DNA of 64,000 bases from CAIZQW01 sp942493055. Its GTDB lineage: Bacteria > Verrucomicrobiota > Kiritimatiellia > RFP12 > UBA1067. The DNA is taken from the NCBI GenBank assembly GCA_942493055.1, contig OW818680.1, positions 3,348,001 to 3,412,000 on the forward strand. Direction: 5' to 3'. Position 1 is the stretch's first letter. Each line of letters opens with the position of its first letter. Positions 22,034-31,909 of the stretch are shown piece after piece. Below the pieces are notes generated by a model. That model did no database searches and was not told the DNA's origin. It saw nothing but the letters and a program-made list of their open reading frames with translations. Made by a program: the position numbers and the translations under genes.

Positions 22034-24832
22034 ATGAATATACATACATCGCTCGGATTAAGTCATGTAACAAAAGGCGTTTTCATTGCCCTTGTTGCGT
22101 TAGGCGTCTTGCCTGTATCTGCTGCCACGCAGCAATCAGCAAAGATCGTTCACAAAGGATCTGGAACGCCATTTGATTTGCAAGGGTTTATCAACCAGGA
22201 GCTCGCAGCGGGTCAAAAGCGGGTTGTCGTGCCGCCGGGCCGTTACTGCGTGAAACCGCAACGGCAGTGCCATCTGCGGTTGCGCGACCTTCAGGATGTC
22301 GAGATCATCGCGAAGGATGTCGAGATGGTGTGTACGGAGACTACGCTGGCCCTGACCATCGACAACTGCCGCAATCTGTCGCTACGGGGATTGACCATCG
22401 ACTACGATCCACTGCCCTTCACGCAGGGGCGCATCGTGGCCATGGCACCTGATAAAACATGGCTTGAGTTTGAGATTATCGAGGGCTATCCTGAAAATCT
22501 CGAAATGCGGATCGAGATCTTTGATCAGCGCACCGAGTTGCTCAAAGTCGAGACGCGCTACGACTGGGGGCCGTTCCAGTCCTTGGGCAATCGCCGGTAT
22601 CGCGTGTCACGTGGCGCAGCCCATCGCTTTGATCCGAAAAGGGATTTGGAGGAGGTGGGCGATATTCTGGTGACTAACAGTTCGACTGCGCCCGGCGGAC
22701 TGGCGGGCCATGCGATTGTGACGGCGAACTCGGCGAATGTGGTGCTGGAGGATATCCGGCTCTATGCCTCCAACTGTTTCAGTTACCTGGAACATGACTG
22801 CGACGGAACCACCTATCGTCGGTGCAGCATTGATCGCCGTCCGCTGGCAGAAGATCTCCAGCCGCGCGGGTTACGTCGCCTGCGTTCCAGTGATGCAGAC
22901 GCCTTTCATAGCAAACATGCGGTCCGCGGTCCGCAGATCATCAGTTGCACCGCCAAGTATCAGGGCGATGACTGTGTCAATATCTGTGGCGAATATTATA
23001 TGGTCATGGGGAGCAACCAGAATACGATCCGTATGCTGTCGCGTCGCAAAAGCAACATCTCCGTCGGCGACTCTGTTGAACTGGTCTCGTATACGGGGGA
23101 ACGTCTGGCAGATGCGAAGGTTGTTGCGATGGAAGCGGACGGCAAGGTCAAGCCTGAGGAACAAGCTTTTCTCAAAGCTCAACACATGAACCAAGGAACG
23201 AAGGACGGCTTGGGCAACCCCGATACGGACGCCTGGACGCTGACGTTGGATCGAGCCGTGGCAATGCCCATGGGCTCAGTGGTCGCATCGACACGTCATA
23301 CCGGCAACGGATTCTTGGTCAAGGACTGCGATTTCGGTTTCAACCGTTCGCGCGGCATCCTCATTAAGGGCAGCAACGGGCAGGTCATCAACAACCGGCT
23401 GACAGGCTGTTGGATGGCCTCCGTCTTGGTCGCTCCTGAATGGTGGTGGCTGGAGTCGGGGAGTAGCAGTGATCTGGTCATTGCAGACAATCAAATCACA
23501 GACTGTCGTGCAACAGCCATTGAGGTCGTTGCCCGTGGCGGTACGGGTGCGCTCGCTCCGAGCGGCGCCCACAAAAATATCGTCATCCGCAACAACACGA
23601 TTCTGAACTCGCCGTTGCCCAATATTTACGTGACCTCCACGGAGAAACTGGTAATATTAGGCAACCAGTTTAAGCCACTGGATATCTCGTTGAGCCGCTT
23701 CCGCTGGGGAGAGAAAACGCCGACTGCGATTGTGACCGAAGCATGCAGCCAAGCTGAAGTACAGTCAGAAGGGCAAGCGACCAACGCCCTGCTGTCGGGT
23801 GCGCAGACCCTGCAAGAAGCTGCGGGGAAGCGGCTGCTGGTCGGCTGTGCAGCAGCGACTGTTGACCTCAAAGACGCGAAGCTTGCCGCGTTGATCGTGA
23901 AGCAGTTCGGCTGCCTCACGCCGGAATATGAGTTCATGCCTGAGCATCTGGTCGATGAAAACGGAAAATATACATTTGAGCGCGGCGACGCAGTGGTCGC
24001 GTTCGCGGAACAGAATAAGATGCCGGTCTTCGGGCACATGCTGGTCTGGCACTTCGTGACGCGGAAATGGCTCTTTGAGGACTGCGCAGGAAAACCGTTG
24101 CCCCGTGAGAAGGCGCTGGAGAATCTCAAGAACTACATTACCACGGTCATGGGGCATTACAAAGGCCGCATCAAAGCGTGGGATGTTGTCAATGAGGCCA
24201 TTAGCGATGCAGATGGCGAATACCTGAGGGATACGCCCGCGCTGCGTGCAATCGGCAATGACTACATCGAAAAGGCGTTCGAGTTCGCCCGGGCTGCTGA
24301 TCCGGACGCGGAGCTCTATTACAACGACTACAACATCGAGCAGCCAGCGAAGTTGGAGAAAGCGCGGCGGTTGGTTCGCTCCCTCAAAGCGAAGGGGCTC
24401 CGCATTGACGCCGTGGGCATCCAGGGCCATTGGCTCATCGACTGGCCGCCCCCGGAGATGATCGCGTCCGGCATCGAGGCGCTGGCGGCTGAGGGCGTGA
24501 AGGTCATGATCACGGAGCTGGATGTAGACCCGCTTCAACGCACTGTGAGCGGAGCGAACATGGCAGTGACAGAAAAAGGGGTTGATCCCTATCCCGCTGG
24601 GTTGCCGCCTGACGTGCAGGCGCGGCTCTCACGGCGCTATAGCGAAATAGTGTCGGTCATCATCAAGCACCCCTCTGTGACGATGATGGGCTTTTGGGGA
24701 ACGCACGACGGACGTTCGTGGTTGAACAACTATCCTGTAAAAGGCCGCACCAACTACCCGTTGCTGTTTGACCGGCAGTATCAGCCCAAGCCCGCTTTCG
24801 GTGGTGTGCTTGACATCCTGAAGAGCTTTTGA
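22034..24832 (+). CDS. Secreted right-handed beta-helix / GH10 xylanase fusion protein
   Basis: 932 aa. A hydrophobic export signal is present at ~14-36. Residues ~50-560 look like a right-handed parallel beta-helix: VEIIAKDVEMVCTETTLALT, ISCTAKYQGDDCVNICGEYY, FLVKDCDFGFNRSRGILIKG and IVIRNNTILNSPLPNIYVTS. Residues ~600-930 are a GH10 domain: GHMLVWHFVTRKW, AWDVVNEAISD with acid/base E721, ELYYNDYNIEQ, VGIQGHW and VMITELDVDP with nucleophile E828, then MMGFWGTHDGRSWL. The family's usual TxEN near the start is replaced by LTPEYEFMP, so the first strand of the barrel is diverged or shortened. Likely cuts xylan-type glycans outside the cell. It follows the metallopeptidase-like gene by 30 bp. 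Confidence 0.85.
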   Translation: MNIHTSLGLSHVTKGVFIALVALGVLPVSAATQQSAKIVHKGSGTPFDLQGFINQELAAGQKRVVVPPGRYCVKPQRQCHLRLRDLQDVEIIAKDVEMVCTETTLALTIDNCRNLSLRGLTIDYDPLPFTQGRIVAMAPDKTWLEFEIIEGYPENLEMRIEIFDQRTELLKVETRYDWGPFQSLGNRRYRVSRGAAHRFDPKRDLEEVGDILVTNSSTAPGGLAGHAIVTANSANVVLEDIRLYASNCFSYLEHDCDGTTYRRCSIDRRPLAEDLQPRGLRRLRSSDADAFHSKHAVRGPQIISCTAKYQGDDCVNICGEYYMVMGSNQNTIRMLSRRKSNISVGDSVELVSYTGERLADAKVVAMEADGKVKPEEQAFLKAQHMNQGTKDGLGNPDTDAWTLTLDRAVAMPMGSVVASTRHTGNGFLVKDCDFGFNRSRGILIKGSNGQVINNRLTGCWMASVLVAPEWWWLESGSSSDLVIADNQITDCRATAIEVVARGGTGALAPSGAHKNIVIRNNTILNSPLPNIYVTSTEKLVILGNQFKPLDISLSRFRWGEKTPTAIVTEACSQAEVQSEGQATNALLSGAQTLQEAAGKRLLVGCAAATVDLKDAKLAALIVKQFGCLTPEYEFMPEHLVDENGKYTFERGDAVVAFAEQNKMPVFGHMLVWHFVTRKWLFEDCAGKPLPREKALENLKNYITTVMGHYKGRIKAWDVVNEAISDADGEYLRDTPALRAIGNDYIEKAFEFARAADPDAELYYNDYNIEQPAKLEKARRLVRSLKAKGLRIDAVGIQGHWLIDWPPPEMIASGIEALAAEGVKVMITELDVDPLQRTVSGANMAVTEKGVDPYPAGLPPDVQARLSRRYSEIVSVIIKHPSVTMMGFWGTHDGRSWLNNYPVKGRTNYPLLFDRQYQPKPAFGGVLDILKSF

Positions 24833-24844
24833 CAGACTAACGTC

Positions 24845-26221
24845 ATGAAAAATAGTCTATTGCTCGCCCTGCTCCTCTGCGCTGGCACGTGTGGAGCCGA
24901 GACCGTTTACAAAGCTGAGTGGACATCGCTTGACAAGCGACCGACTCCGCAATGGTGGCAGGAGGCCAAGTTCGGCATCTTCATCCATTGGGGCGTCTAC
25001 GCCGTACCCGCTTACGCGCCGACGGATGAGGCCAACGTCTATGCGAAGTACTCCGAGCACTACGACAACCGCATGCGCACCAAGAATCCGGCTTTCACCA
25101 ACTTCCATGCACGGACCTTCGGGGAGCGCGCAACCTATGCTGACTTTGCCACGCAGTTCCGCGCGGAGCACTTCAACCCTGACCAGTGGGCTGACCTTTT
25201 CAAGCGTGCCGGCGCGCGCTACGTGGTCTTGACCTCCAAGCACCACGATGGGTTCGCCCTCTTCCCCAGCGCCTACAGCCCGCGCTGGAACAGCCAGTTT
25301 ATCGGCGCCCACCGCGACCTCGCAGGCGACCTGAGCGCAGCCGTCAAAAAAGCCGGGCTTCACATGGGTTTTTACTATTCGCTGCTTGAGTGGGGAAACC
25401 CGCTCTACTCGAAAGAATCGATCGGCCGCTGGGTGGCAGAGATGAATCTGCCCCAAATGAAGGAACTGGTGACCCGCTACAGCCCGGAAATCATCTGGAC
25501 GGACGGAGAATGGGATTTCAGCGACGAAGAACTGCGCAGTGTCGACTTCCTCACGTGGCTCTACAACGAGTCGCCAGTCAAGGAGACCGTCGTGGTCAAC
25601 GACCGCTGGGGCAAGAAGACGCGCGGCTTACACGGGGGCCATTTCACCACGGAATATGACCTCGTCCACTCGGGCAGCGCCCTCGACACCCAGTTCGTCC
25701 ACCCCTGGGAGGAGTGCCGCGGCATCGGCGGCTCGTTCGGCTTCAACCGCTTCGAGACCACAGCCCACTACATGACCTCCGCGCAGTGCGTGGAGACGCT
25801 CATCGAGAAGGTCAGCCGCGGCGGCAATCTGCTCCTCAACATCGGACCGCAGGCTGACGGCCTCATCCCGGTGATCATGCAGGAGCGGCTGCTCGACATG
25901 GGCAAGTGGCTCGCAATGAACGGCGAGGCCATCTATGGCACCACCGCGTGGAAGCATCGCCCCAAGAACATGCGGGAGTCTAAGGTGTACTTCTCCAAGA
26001 AGCCCGATGCCCTTTACGTGATCTGCGTCCGCTGGCCCCAGTCGCCCCTCGTGATCGACCACATCGCCAAGGCCGACGCCGTGACTCTGCTGGGCAGCGC
26101 GCTGCCTGTGGCCTTCTCGTGCGCTGACGGCAAGCTCGTCCTCCAGCCGCCCGCAGTCAATCCCGGCAACATGCCCTGCGAGCATGCCTGGACCTTCAAA
26201 ATCGCCAACCCGGTCGAGTGA
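24845..26221 (+). CDS. Secreted alpha-L-fucosidase (GH29)
   Basis: 458 aa. Signal peptide MKNSLLLALLLCAGTCGA. The GH29 barrel opens with WWQEAKFGIFIHWGVYAVPA (~35-55), then YVVLTSKHHDGFALFPS (HHDG, ~120-136), MGFYYSLLEW and IIWTDGEWDF with nucleophile D220. SRGGNLLLNIGPQADGLIP is the conserved GG-NLLLNIGP segment. It hydrolyses terminal alpha-L-fucose from glycans. It starts 12 bp after the beta-helix/GH10 gene with no clear RBS, so the two are probably co-transcribed. Confidence 0.94.
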   Translation: MKNSLLLALLLCAGTCGAETVYKAEWTSLDKRPTPQWWQEAKFGIFIHWGVYAVPAYAPTDEANVYAKYSEHYDNRMRTKNPAFTNFHARTFGERATYADFATQFRAEHFNPDQWADLFKRAGARYVVLTSKHHDGFALFPSAYSPRWNSQFIGAHRDLAGDLSAAVKKAGLHMGFYYSLLEWGNPLYSKESIGRWVAEMNLPQMKELVTRYSPEIIWTDGEWDFSDEELRSVDFLTWLYNESPVKETVVVNDRWGKKTRGLHGGHFTTEYDLVHSGSALDTQFVHPWEECRGIGGSFGFNRFETTAHYMTSAQCVETLIEKVSRGGNLLLNIGPQADGLIPVIMQERLLDMGKWLAMNGEAIYGTTAWKHRPKNMRESKVYFSKKPDALYVICVRWPQSPLVIDHIAKADAVTLLGSALPVAFSCADGKLVLQPPAVNPGNMPCEHAWTFKIANPVE

Positions 26222-26341
26222 GGCTGAGCCTATCGGCCCAGGCAACACAAAAGCGGTGTCGCGCGGAATACCGCTTGGCACCGCACTCCAAAATATCGGG
26301 CGTCTCGCTAATCCCGTCGTCTATAGTCTGTGAAAATCAAG

Positions 26342-26370
26342 TTGCCCGGGGTTGGGGAATCCTGTATATT
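26342..26370 (+). promoter_or_regulatory. Promoter of the antiporter gene, probably leaderless
   Basis: TTGCCC (26342-26347), 17-bp spacer, TATATT (26365-26370), then 7 nt to ATG 26378. There is no Shine-Dalgarno in the 7 nt. Confidence 0.55.
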
Positions 26371-26377
26371 GCGCACC

Positions 26378-27592
26378 ATGATTCTTGGCATTGCAGAAGT
26401 AATACTCGCAGGGATGGTGTTTGAGTGGGTCGCAAACAAACTCAAAGCCCCCGGGCTTCTTGGGTTGTTGCTGCTGGGACTGGTCGCCGGACCGTTCGCC
26501 CTCAACCTGATTGATCCCGGACTCTACGCCGTCGGCGCAGATTTGCGGATCGTGGCGCTTGTCGTCATCCTTTTCCGCGCCGGCTTTGAAATGAACCGCC
26601 AGCAACTGGCTGCGGTCGGCTTGCGCGCTGTCCTGATGTCGTTTGTCCCCTGCCTCTGCGAGACAGCCGCGGTCGCCTTTTTTGCTCCGCTGGTCTTGCC
26701 GCTGACCTTCCATGAAGCTGCCCTGCTGGGCGCGGTGCTGGCAGCGGTCTCGCCGGCGGTCATCGTCCCCTACATGATCCAGTTCAATCGCGAGGGGCGC
26801 GGGACGGACAAGGGCATCCCGACGCTCATCCTGGCAGGCGCCTCCTGTGATGACGCAGTGGCGATCGTGCTCTGCACCTCATTTACAGCCGCTTATGTCG
26901 GACACGCGTCAGAGATCACGGCGCAACTGGCGGCCATCCCTGTTTCTGTGCTGACCGGCATCGGCTTCGGGCTCGCCGCGGGGTATGGCTTGCACCTCCT
27001 CTTCAAACACGCCAACCCGCGCGCCACCAAACGTCTCCTGGTCCTGCTCGCGGTGGCGATCGTGCTGACCCAGGCGCAGCCCTGGGTCGAGGGTTTTGTT
27101 CCCTACTCGGCCCTGATGTCCATTATGGCGATCGGCGTGATGATCTACGAGTTAGAGGTCCGGGCGGCGCAGGAGATGTCGGAAAAACTGGGCAAGCTCT
27201 GGATCTTCGCTCAACTGTTGCTCTTCGTGCTGGTCGGGGCGCAGGTGAATGTGGGGCTGGCGTGGTCGGTCGGCCTGGCTGGCGCAGGGGTGATCCTGGT
27301 GGGGTTGGTCGGACGTTCGCTCGGGGTCTGCCTCTGCCTCCTCCGTTCCAACCTGACGGCGAAAGAGCGCCTTTTTGTGGTCTTCGCCTACTTCCCCAAG
27401 GCGACGGTGCAGGCGGCGATCGGCGCGTCACCCCTGGTCGCGATGTCTGCTGCCGGGATGAGCACGGCTCCGGGCGAGGTGATTTTGGCGGTGGCGGTCC
27501 TGAGCATCCTGCTGACCGCGCCGCTGGGCGCGGCGCTTATCAGCTTCACGGGCAAGCGGCTGTTGCGTGTGAACCCGCCCGCAGGCGCGTAA
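26378..27592 (+). CDS. Cation:proton antiporter (CPA family)
   Basis: 404 aa from ATG 26378; a GTG at 26330 would add 16 residues but lies upstream of the promoter -35. About 11-12 membrane segments. The core has LGAVLAAVSPAVIVPYMIQ and LILAGASCDDAVAIVLCTSF: a paired-acid segment (SCDDA) in the place of the ND/DD motif of Na+/H+ exchangers. It exchanges Na+ or K+ for H+ across the inner membrane. No C-terminal TrkA-N domain is attached. Confidence 0.87.
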   Translation: MILGIAEVILAGMVFEWVANKLKAPGLLGLLLLGLVAGPFALNLIDPGLYAVGADLRIVALVVILFRAGFEMNRQQLAAVGLRAVLMSFVPCLCETAAVAFFAPLVLPLTFHEAALLGAVLAAVSPAVIVPYMIQFNREGRGTDKGIPTLILAGASCDDAVAIVLCTSFTAAYVGHASEITAQLAAIPVSVLTGIGFGLAAGYGLHLLFKHANPRATKRLLVLLAVAIVLTQAQPWVEGFVPYSALMSIMAIGVMIYELEVRAAQEMSEKLGKLWIFAQLLLFVLVGAQVNVGLAWSVGLAGAGVILVGLVGRSLGVCLCLLRSNLTAKERLFVVFAYFPKATVQAAIGASPLVAMSAAGMSTAPGEVILAVAVLSILLTAPLGAALISFTGKRLLRVNPPAGA

Positions 27593-27609
27593 ACACGGTT
27601 TTTTCGTCC

Positions 27610-27638
27610 TTGTATTCGCCATACTGCTGTCGTATAAT
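27610..27638 (+). promoter_or_regulatory. Promoter of the bamA-skp-lpxD operon
   Basis: TTGTAT (27610-27615), 17-bp spacer, TATAAT (27633-27638). The ATG is at 27673, giving a leader of about 27 nt that contains AGAAGAGAGG. Confidence 0.72.
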
Positions 27639-27672
27639 CTTCCGTTTTATTTAGAAGAGAGGTATATCATCT

Positions 27673-30039
27673 ATGGTTAAGCTACATCACGGATTATGTT
27701 TGGTCGTTTTGTTTGCGGTCGGAACGGCTTTTGGCGAGACCGTCAAGAAGGTGACGGTGCGTGCGCTGGACAAGTTTGGCACGGACGCCACAGACGTGTT
27801 GCAGTATTGTAGCGTGAAAGAGGGCGATACGCTTCCCCAGGAGGAGCTGACGAAGGCCCTGTCTAAGGATGTGCGGACGCTGCTGGACACCGAGCGCTTC
27901 GAGGATGTCAGCGTCGAAGTTGACACCTCCCTCGCGGAAGGCGTGCAGGTCATTTACTCCATCAAGCGCCGTTATCGCTTTCAGGAGCCCATTTCGATCC
28001 GTGGCAACGACTATATGGGTGAGAGCAGGATCCGGAAGTATACCGAGCTGAAAAACGGCGATCCTATCGATGAACAGATCCTGGCCTCGAAAGTCAGCAA
28101 AATCCGCGACGAATATATCAAGCGCTACTATCGGAACATCAAGGTCAGCGTGGTGATGGAGCCCATGACCAACAGTGTTGGCTTTGCCCAGGTGACCTTT
28201 ATTATTGACGAGGGCGCACGCGAGAAGATCCGCGCGTTTAAGTTTGTCGGCAACCCGTCGGTTGACGAAGAAGAGTTGCGTTATTCCTTTGGCGACATGC
28301 CGTGGTATGATCCGCGCGGCTGGTTCACGGATGCGATTGTGACGGAGCAGGCCTTGGAGGACGCTCGTCAGCTGGCTGAGGAAGTCTATCAGAATAAAGG
28401 GTTTCTGGATGCCCAGGTCGAATATCCTGTCACTGAAAAGGTTGCCGAAGAGAAGGTGGACATGGTTTTCAAGGTGACGGAAGGGGATGCCTACACGACG
28501 GAAGCCACTGCGATCCGGGGCGTGAAGCTCTTCCCGGAGAACGATGTGCTGGCAAGTTCCCGTCTCCAGAAAGAGATGGTTTGCGGACGTCAGGCTGTGA
28601 ATGACGCGGCAAAGGATATTCGCGACTATTATGGGTCGCGCGGGTATGTGGACACTGTGGTGCGTCCCTTGATCGACCCTGTGCCGGGACGGCCAGGGCG
28701 CGCAACCGTCACCTTCGATGTGCATGAAGGACAGCTGGCGTATATCCGGAATGTGGTCATTCGCGGGAACAACGCGACCAAGGACAAGGTGATCCGTCGC
28801 GAAGTGCTGGTCAGCCCCGGTGAAATTTTGAATGAAGTCCGCGCAGACCGCAGCGAAGCCCGCCTGAAGAACCTCGGTTATTTCTCTGAAGTGCGTCACT
28901 ATACGGAGAAGACCGATGATCCCGGCAAGCGCGACCTCGTCTATGAAGTCACTGAGCAGCGGACCGGAAACTTCATGCTGGGCATCGGTGTTTCGACTGT
29001 GGACAGCATCTTCGGGTACGGTGAAATTTCGCAGAGCAACTTCGATATTCTGAACTGGCCCAACTTCAAGGGCGCTGGACAGAAGGCGCGTTTGGGTGTT
29101 GAATATGGTCCGCGCCGTGAAACCGTGGAGGCTTCCTGGACTGAACCATGGCTCTTCAACCAGCCGCTGGCGCTCACCGTCGAGGCTTATCGCCGGATGC
29201 GCTGGTTTGACCAGTATGACGAAGTGCGCTCAGGCGCGAACGTCGGGCTCTCCTATCCGGTCAAGATCGGACGGCTGGGCCTCCGGTATACCCTTGAACA
29301 GGTGGATATGGAAGAGGTCAACCGCTCGGAGTGGTTTTTGGAAAACGGCGAATCCTCAACGCCAGACACCTATGATAACACAGATCAGTTTTGGAAGTGG
29401 CAGGAGCATGAGTATGGCGGCAACATCAACAGCGTGGGCCGCCTGTACTGGTCAACCGACACGCGTAACCAGGCCTTCATCCCCACCCGCGGGTACCACT
29501 CCATGATCTTCGGCGACTTGTCTGAAGGCTTCATTGGAGACAATGAGTTTTATCGTGTCGGCGCCTCCCACCGTCACTGGTTTGAGATGCCGTGGTGGAA
29601 GCATGTGTTGAGCTTGCGTGGCCGTGTCGAAACCGTAGACGCCTATAGCGGCGAACTGCCGGTTTATGAGAGCCTCTACCTGGGCGGTCCGCGCTCGGTG
29701 CGTGGCGTGGAGTATCGCGGCTTGGGCCCGAAACTCTTCTCCGATACGGACAAGAGCGGCAGCTATTCGCCCATGGGCGGCAAGTCGCTGATCATGGCGA
29801 CGGCGGAGTACACGATCCCCGTGTTCAAGGCTGTCCGGGTTGCGGTCTTCACGGATGCAGGCTCCTTGGGTGAAGAGGCGTTTGGAGGCGAGATGCACGG
29901 CGCGTGCGTTTCGGTGGGTGTTGGCTTGCGGATCGATATCCCGGGCTTCCCGATTCGTTTCGACTTCTCCAAGCCCTTTATTTCGGATGATGACTATACG
30001 GATGAGGAGGTCTTCTCCTTCTCGGTCGGTTTTGAATAA
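27673..30039 (+). CDS. bamA: Outer membrane protein assembly factor BamA
   Basis: 788 aa. Signal peptide MVKLHHGLCLVVLFAVGTAFG. Five POTRA domains span about 24-420, with repeats such as ISIRGNDYMGESRIRKYTEL, FKFVGNPSVDEEELRYSFGD and VVIRGNNATKDKVIRREVLV. The barrel follows, with LGIGVSTVDSIFGYGEISQ and YLGGPRSVRGVEYRGLGP, the latter the VRGF-type loop conserved in Omp85 proteins. Catalyses folding and insertion of outer-membrane beta-barrels, including the TonB receptor in this window. First gene of the classical bamA-skp-lpxD order. Confidence 0.97.
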   Translation: MVKLHHGLCLVVLFAVGTAFGETVKKVTVRALDKFGTDATDVLQYCSVKEGDTLPQEELTKALSKDVRTLLDTERFEDVSVEVDTSLAEGVQVIYSIKRRYRFQEPISIRGNDYMGESRIRKYTELKNGDPIDEQILASKVSKIRDEYIKRYYRNIKVSVVMEPMTNSVGFAQVTFIIDEGAREKIRAFKFVGNPSVDEEELRYSFGDMPWYDPRGWFTDAIVTEQALEDARQLAEEVYQNKGFLDAQVEYPVTEKVAEEKVDMVFKVTEGDAYTTEATAIRGVKLFPENDVLASSRLQKEMVCGRQAVNDAAKDIRDYYGSRGYVDTVVRPLIDPVPGRPGRATVTFDVHEGQLAYIRNVVIRGNNATKDKVIRREVLVSPGEILNEVRADRSEARLKNLGYFSEVRHYTEKTDDPGKRDLVYEVTEQRTGNFMLGIGVSTVDSIFGYGEISQSNFDILNWPNFKGAGQKARLGVEYGPRRETVEASWTEPWLFNQPLALTVEAYRRMRWFDQYDEVRSGANVGLSYPVKIGRLGLRYTLEQVDMEEVNRSEWFLENGESSTPDTYDNTDQFWKWQEHEYGGNINSVGRLYWSTDTRNQAFIPTRGYHSMIFGDLSEGFIGDNEFYRVGASHRHWFEMPWWKHVLSLRGRVETVDAYSGELPVYESLYLGGPRSVRGVEYRGLGPKLFSDTDKSGSYSPMGGKSLIMATAEYTIPVFKAVRVAVFTDAGSLGEEAFGGEMHGACVSVGVGLRIDIPGFPIRFDFSKPFISDDDYTDEEVFSFSVGFE

Positions 30040-30080
30040 CAAATGTTCGTCAACAGCGAGGGTGCTGTTGCAGAAAGGTA

Positions 30081-30683
30081 ATGATGAAAGCTACAAGTTT
30101 GATGATCGCGGTACTGTTAACCGCCATGATGGGTCTGGCTGAGGAAAAGACCGTTGTCGTAAGCATGATTGATCTGATCCGGTATCACCCGAATCGTGAA
30201 CGTGACCGCAAGTTGATGTCGGATACGGAAAAGGAATATCAGGACAAGCTGGATAAGCGCCGTGAGCGTTTTGAGCAGCTCCGTGAGGATTTCGAGCGTG
30301 TCGCCAAGGATGCCCGCAATCCCGTGCTCAGCGATAAGGCGCGCACAGAAGCTGAAACCAAGGCGCTGAAACAGCGTGATGTGGTGGCTGAAGCGGAACG
30401 CGATCTGCGCCAGGAAGCCCAGAAGCTTCAACGCGAACTCGCTGAACTGGATTCCCGCCTGCTGCGCCAGGTGACCGGTGAGATCCGGGAGACCATTACC
30501 AAGTATGCCAAGGACACGAAGGCTTCGCTGGTGATGGACGCCTCAACGCTCGCCTACCATGACCCGAAGATGGATGTGACCGACGATGTGCTCAAACGGA
30601 TGGGCATTGACCCGAAGGTCCGCAAGGAAGCCAAGGAAGAGGCAGAAAAGAAAGCGGCTGCCGCTGCTGCAACGAAGAAGTAA
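30081..30683 (+). CDS. skp: OmpH/Skp-family periplasmic chaperone
   Basis: 200 aa. Signal peptide MMKATSLMIAVLLTAMMGLA. A long charged coiled coil runs from ~40 to 135 (KEYQDKLDKRRERFEQLRED, AEAERDLRQEAQKLQRELAE), the tentacle-forming region of Skp. The tail is Lys/Glu/Ala-rich. It carries unfolded outer-membrane proteins to BamA. It starts 41 bp after bamA; a 7-bp hairpin (CAACAGC/GCTGTTG, 30051-30070) sits in the gap. Two adjacent ATGs (30081, 30084) follow GAAAGG. Confidence 0.88.
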   Translation: MMKATSLMIAVLLTAMMGLAEEKTVVVSMIDLIRYHPNRERDRKLMSDTEKEYQDKLDKRRERFEQLREDFERVAKDARNPVLSDKARTEAETKALKQRDVVAEAERDLRQEAQKLQRELAELDSRLLRQVTGEIRETITKYAKDTKASLVMDASTLAYHDPKMDVTDDVLKRMGIDPKVRKEAKEEAEKKAAAAAATKK

Positions 30684-30690
30684 TCATATT

Positions 30691-31734
30691 ATGATGCGCG
30701 CACAAGACATTGCTGATAAGCTGTCGGGGCAACTCGAGGGCGATGGCTCCGTGGAGATCGTCGCGATGTCCAGCCTGAGCGAGGCCCGCACAGGCGACAT
30801 CAGTTTCTTTACAGATTCAAAGTACGGAAAACAGCTGGCCGCGACACACGCCAGCTGTGTCTTGGTTGCGCGTGATTGGGCAGGGGAGTCTTCAGCAAAG
30901 GCAGTCATCCGCGTCGATAGCCCGAATGCCGCGTTTGCGCAGGTCGGGGCGTGGTATGCGCCCGCGCCTGTCCTGCGCGCGCCGGGCATCCACCCGACCG
31001 CTGTTATTGGAGAGAAGGTCCAACTGGGCAAGGATGTCCATGTGGGCGCATATACAGTGATCGAGGATAACTCCGTCATCGGCGAGGGGTGCGTCATCGA
31101 GGCCCAGGTCTTTGTCGGTTCGAACGTCAAGATCGGGAGCCATGGCCATATCTATCCGCAGGTGACCATCCGCGAAGGCACGATTATCGGCCAGCGCGTG
31201 ATCCTCCACTCGGGCGTCCGCCTGGGCGGCGACGGCTACGGCTTCAACCCCATTATCAAGCCGGACGGCTCCATTAAGATTGAAAAGATTCCCCAGATCG
31301 GCATTGTCGAATTGGGCGATGATGTGGAAATCGGCTGCAATACCACCATTGACCGGGCCCGTTTCGGACGCACACGCGTCGGGAACAGCGTCAAGATCGA
31401 CAATCTTGTCCAGCTCGGTCATAATGTCCAGGTCGGCGACTACAGCGGGATTATCGCCCAGGCTGGCGTTGCCGGCAGCACCCGCATTGGCCAGGGCTGC
31501 ATCATCTGGGCCCAGGCCGGCATCTCCGGCCATCTGACCATCGGTGACCGCGGCCAGGTCGGCCCGGCTAGCGGACTCTCCAAAGACGTGCCTCCCGGCG
31601 AGTTCTACCTCGGCCTGCCGGCTGTCTCACGCCGGGAACTCGGCGCCCAGTTGCTCTTGCCCCGCACGGTCGATAAGCTCAAAGCCAAGGTCGCAGCTCT
31701 TGAAGAGCGCCTGAGCCAACTTGACGCAAAGTAG
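30691..31734 (+). CDS. lpxD: UDP-3-O-acylglucosamine N-acyltransferase
   Basis: 347 aa from ATG 30691, 7 bp after skp. The N-terminal uridine-binding domain includes MSSLSEARTGDISFFTDSKY. A left-handed beta-helix of hexapeptide repeats covers ~100-310 (IHPTAVIGEKVQLGKDVHVG). The catalytic histidine is in VQLGHNVQVG (H244). The C-terminal coiled coil is VDKLKAKVAALEERLSQL. It adds the N-linked acyl chain in lipid A synthesis. fabZ and lpxA, often next, are not present; a terminator follows. Confidence 0.95.
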   Translation: MMRAQDIADKLSGQLEGDGSVEIVAMSSLSEARTGDISFFTDSKYGKQLAATHASCVLVARDWAGESSAKAVIRVDSPNAAFAQVGAWYAPAPVLRAPGIHPTAVIGEKVQLGKDVHVGAYTVIEDNSVIGEGCVIEAQVFVGSNVKIGSHGHIYPQVTIREGTIIGQRVILHSGVRLGGDGYGFNPIIKPDGSIKIEKIPQIGIVELGDDVEIGCNTTIDRARFGRTRVGNSVKIDNLVQLGHNVQVGDYSGIIAQAGVAGSTRIGQGCIIWAQAGISGHLTIGDRGQVGPASGLSKDVPPGEFYLGLPAVSRRELGAQLLLPRTVDKLKAKVAALEERLSQLDAK

Positions 31735-31839
31735 GCGACCGCCTGTCACGCCAGATGAGGGGGGCGCATACTTGTGTATGCAGTTTTCGTTCAAAATAGC
31801 ATTCAGTTGAATGCAGCTCAATAATCGTATGAGGCTTAT

Positions 31840-31873
31840 AAAACATCCAGAAATGGGTGTTTTCTTATTTTTT
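31840..31873 (+). terminator. Intrinsic terminator of the bamA-skp-lpxD operon
   Basis: AAAACATCC-agaaat-GGGTGTTTT (one G-U pair in RNA) at 31840-31863 followed by CTTATTTTTT. Confidence 0.75.
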
Positions 31874-31909
31874 GTGACAAAAAACCCTGTTTTTCGGCTT
31901 GCACACGTA

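Noticed and set aside
27694..28899. 401-codon minus-strand open frame
   Set aside because: Antisense shadow of bamA, whose protein is clearly recognisable.
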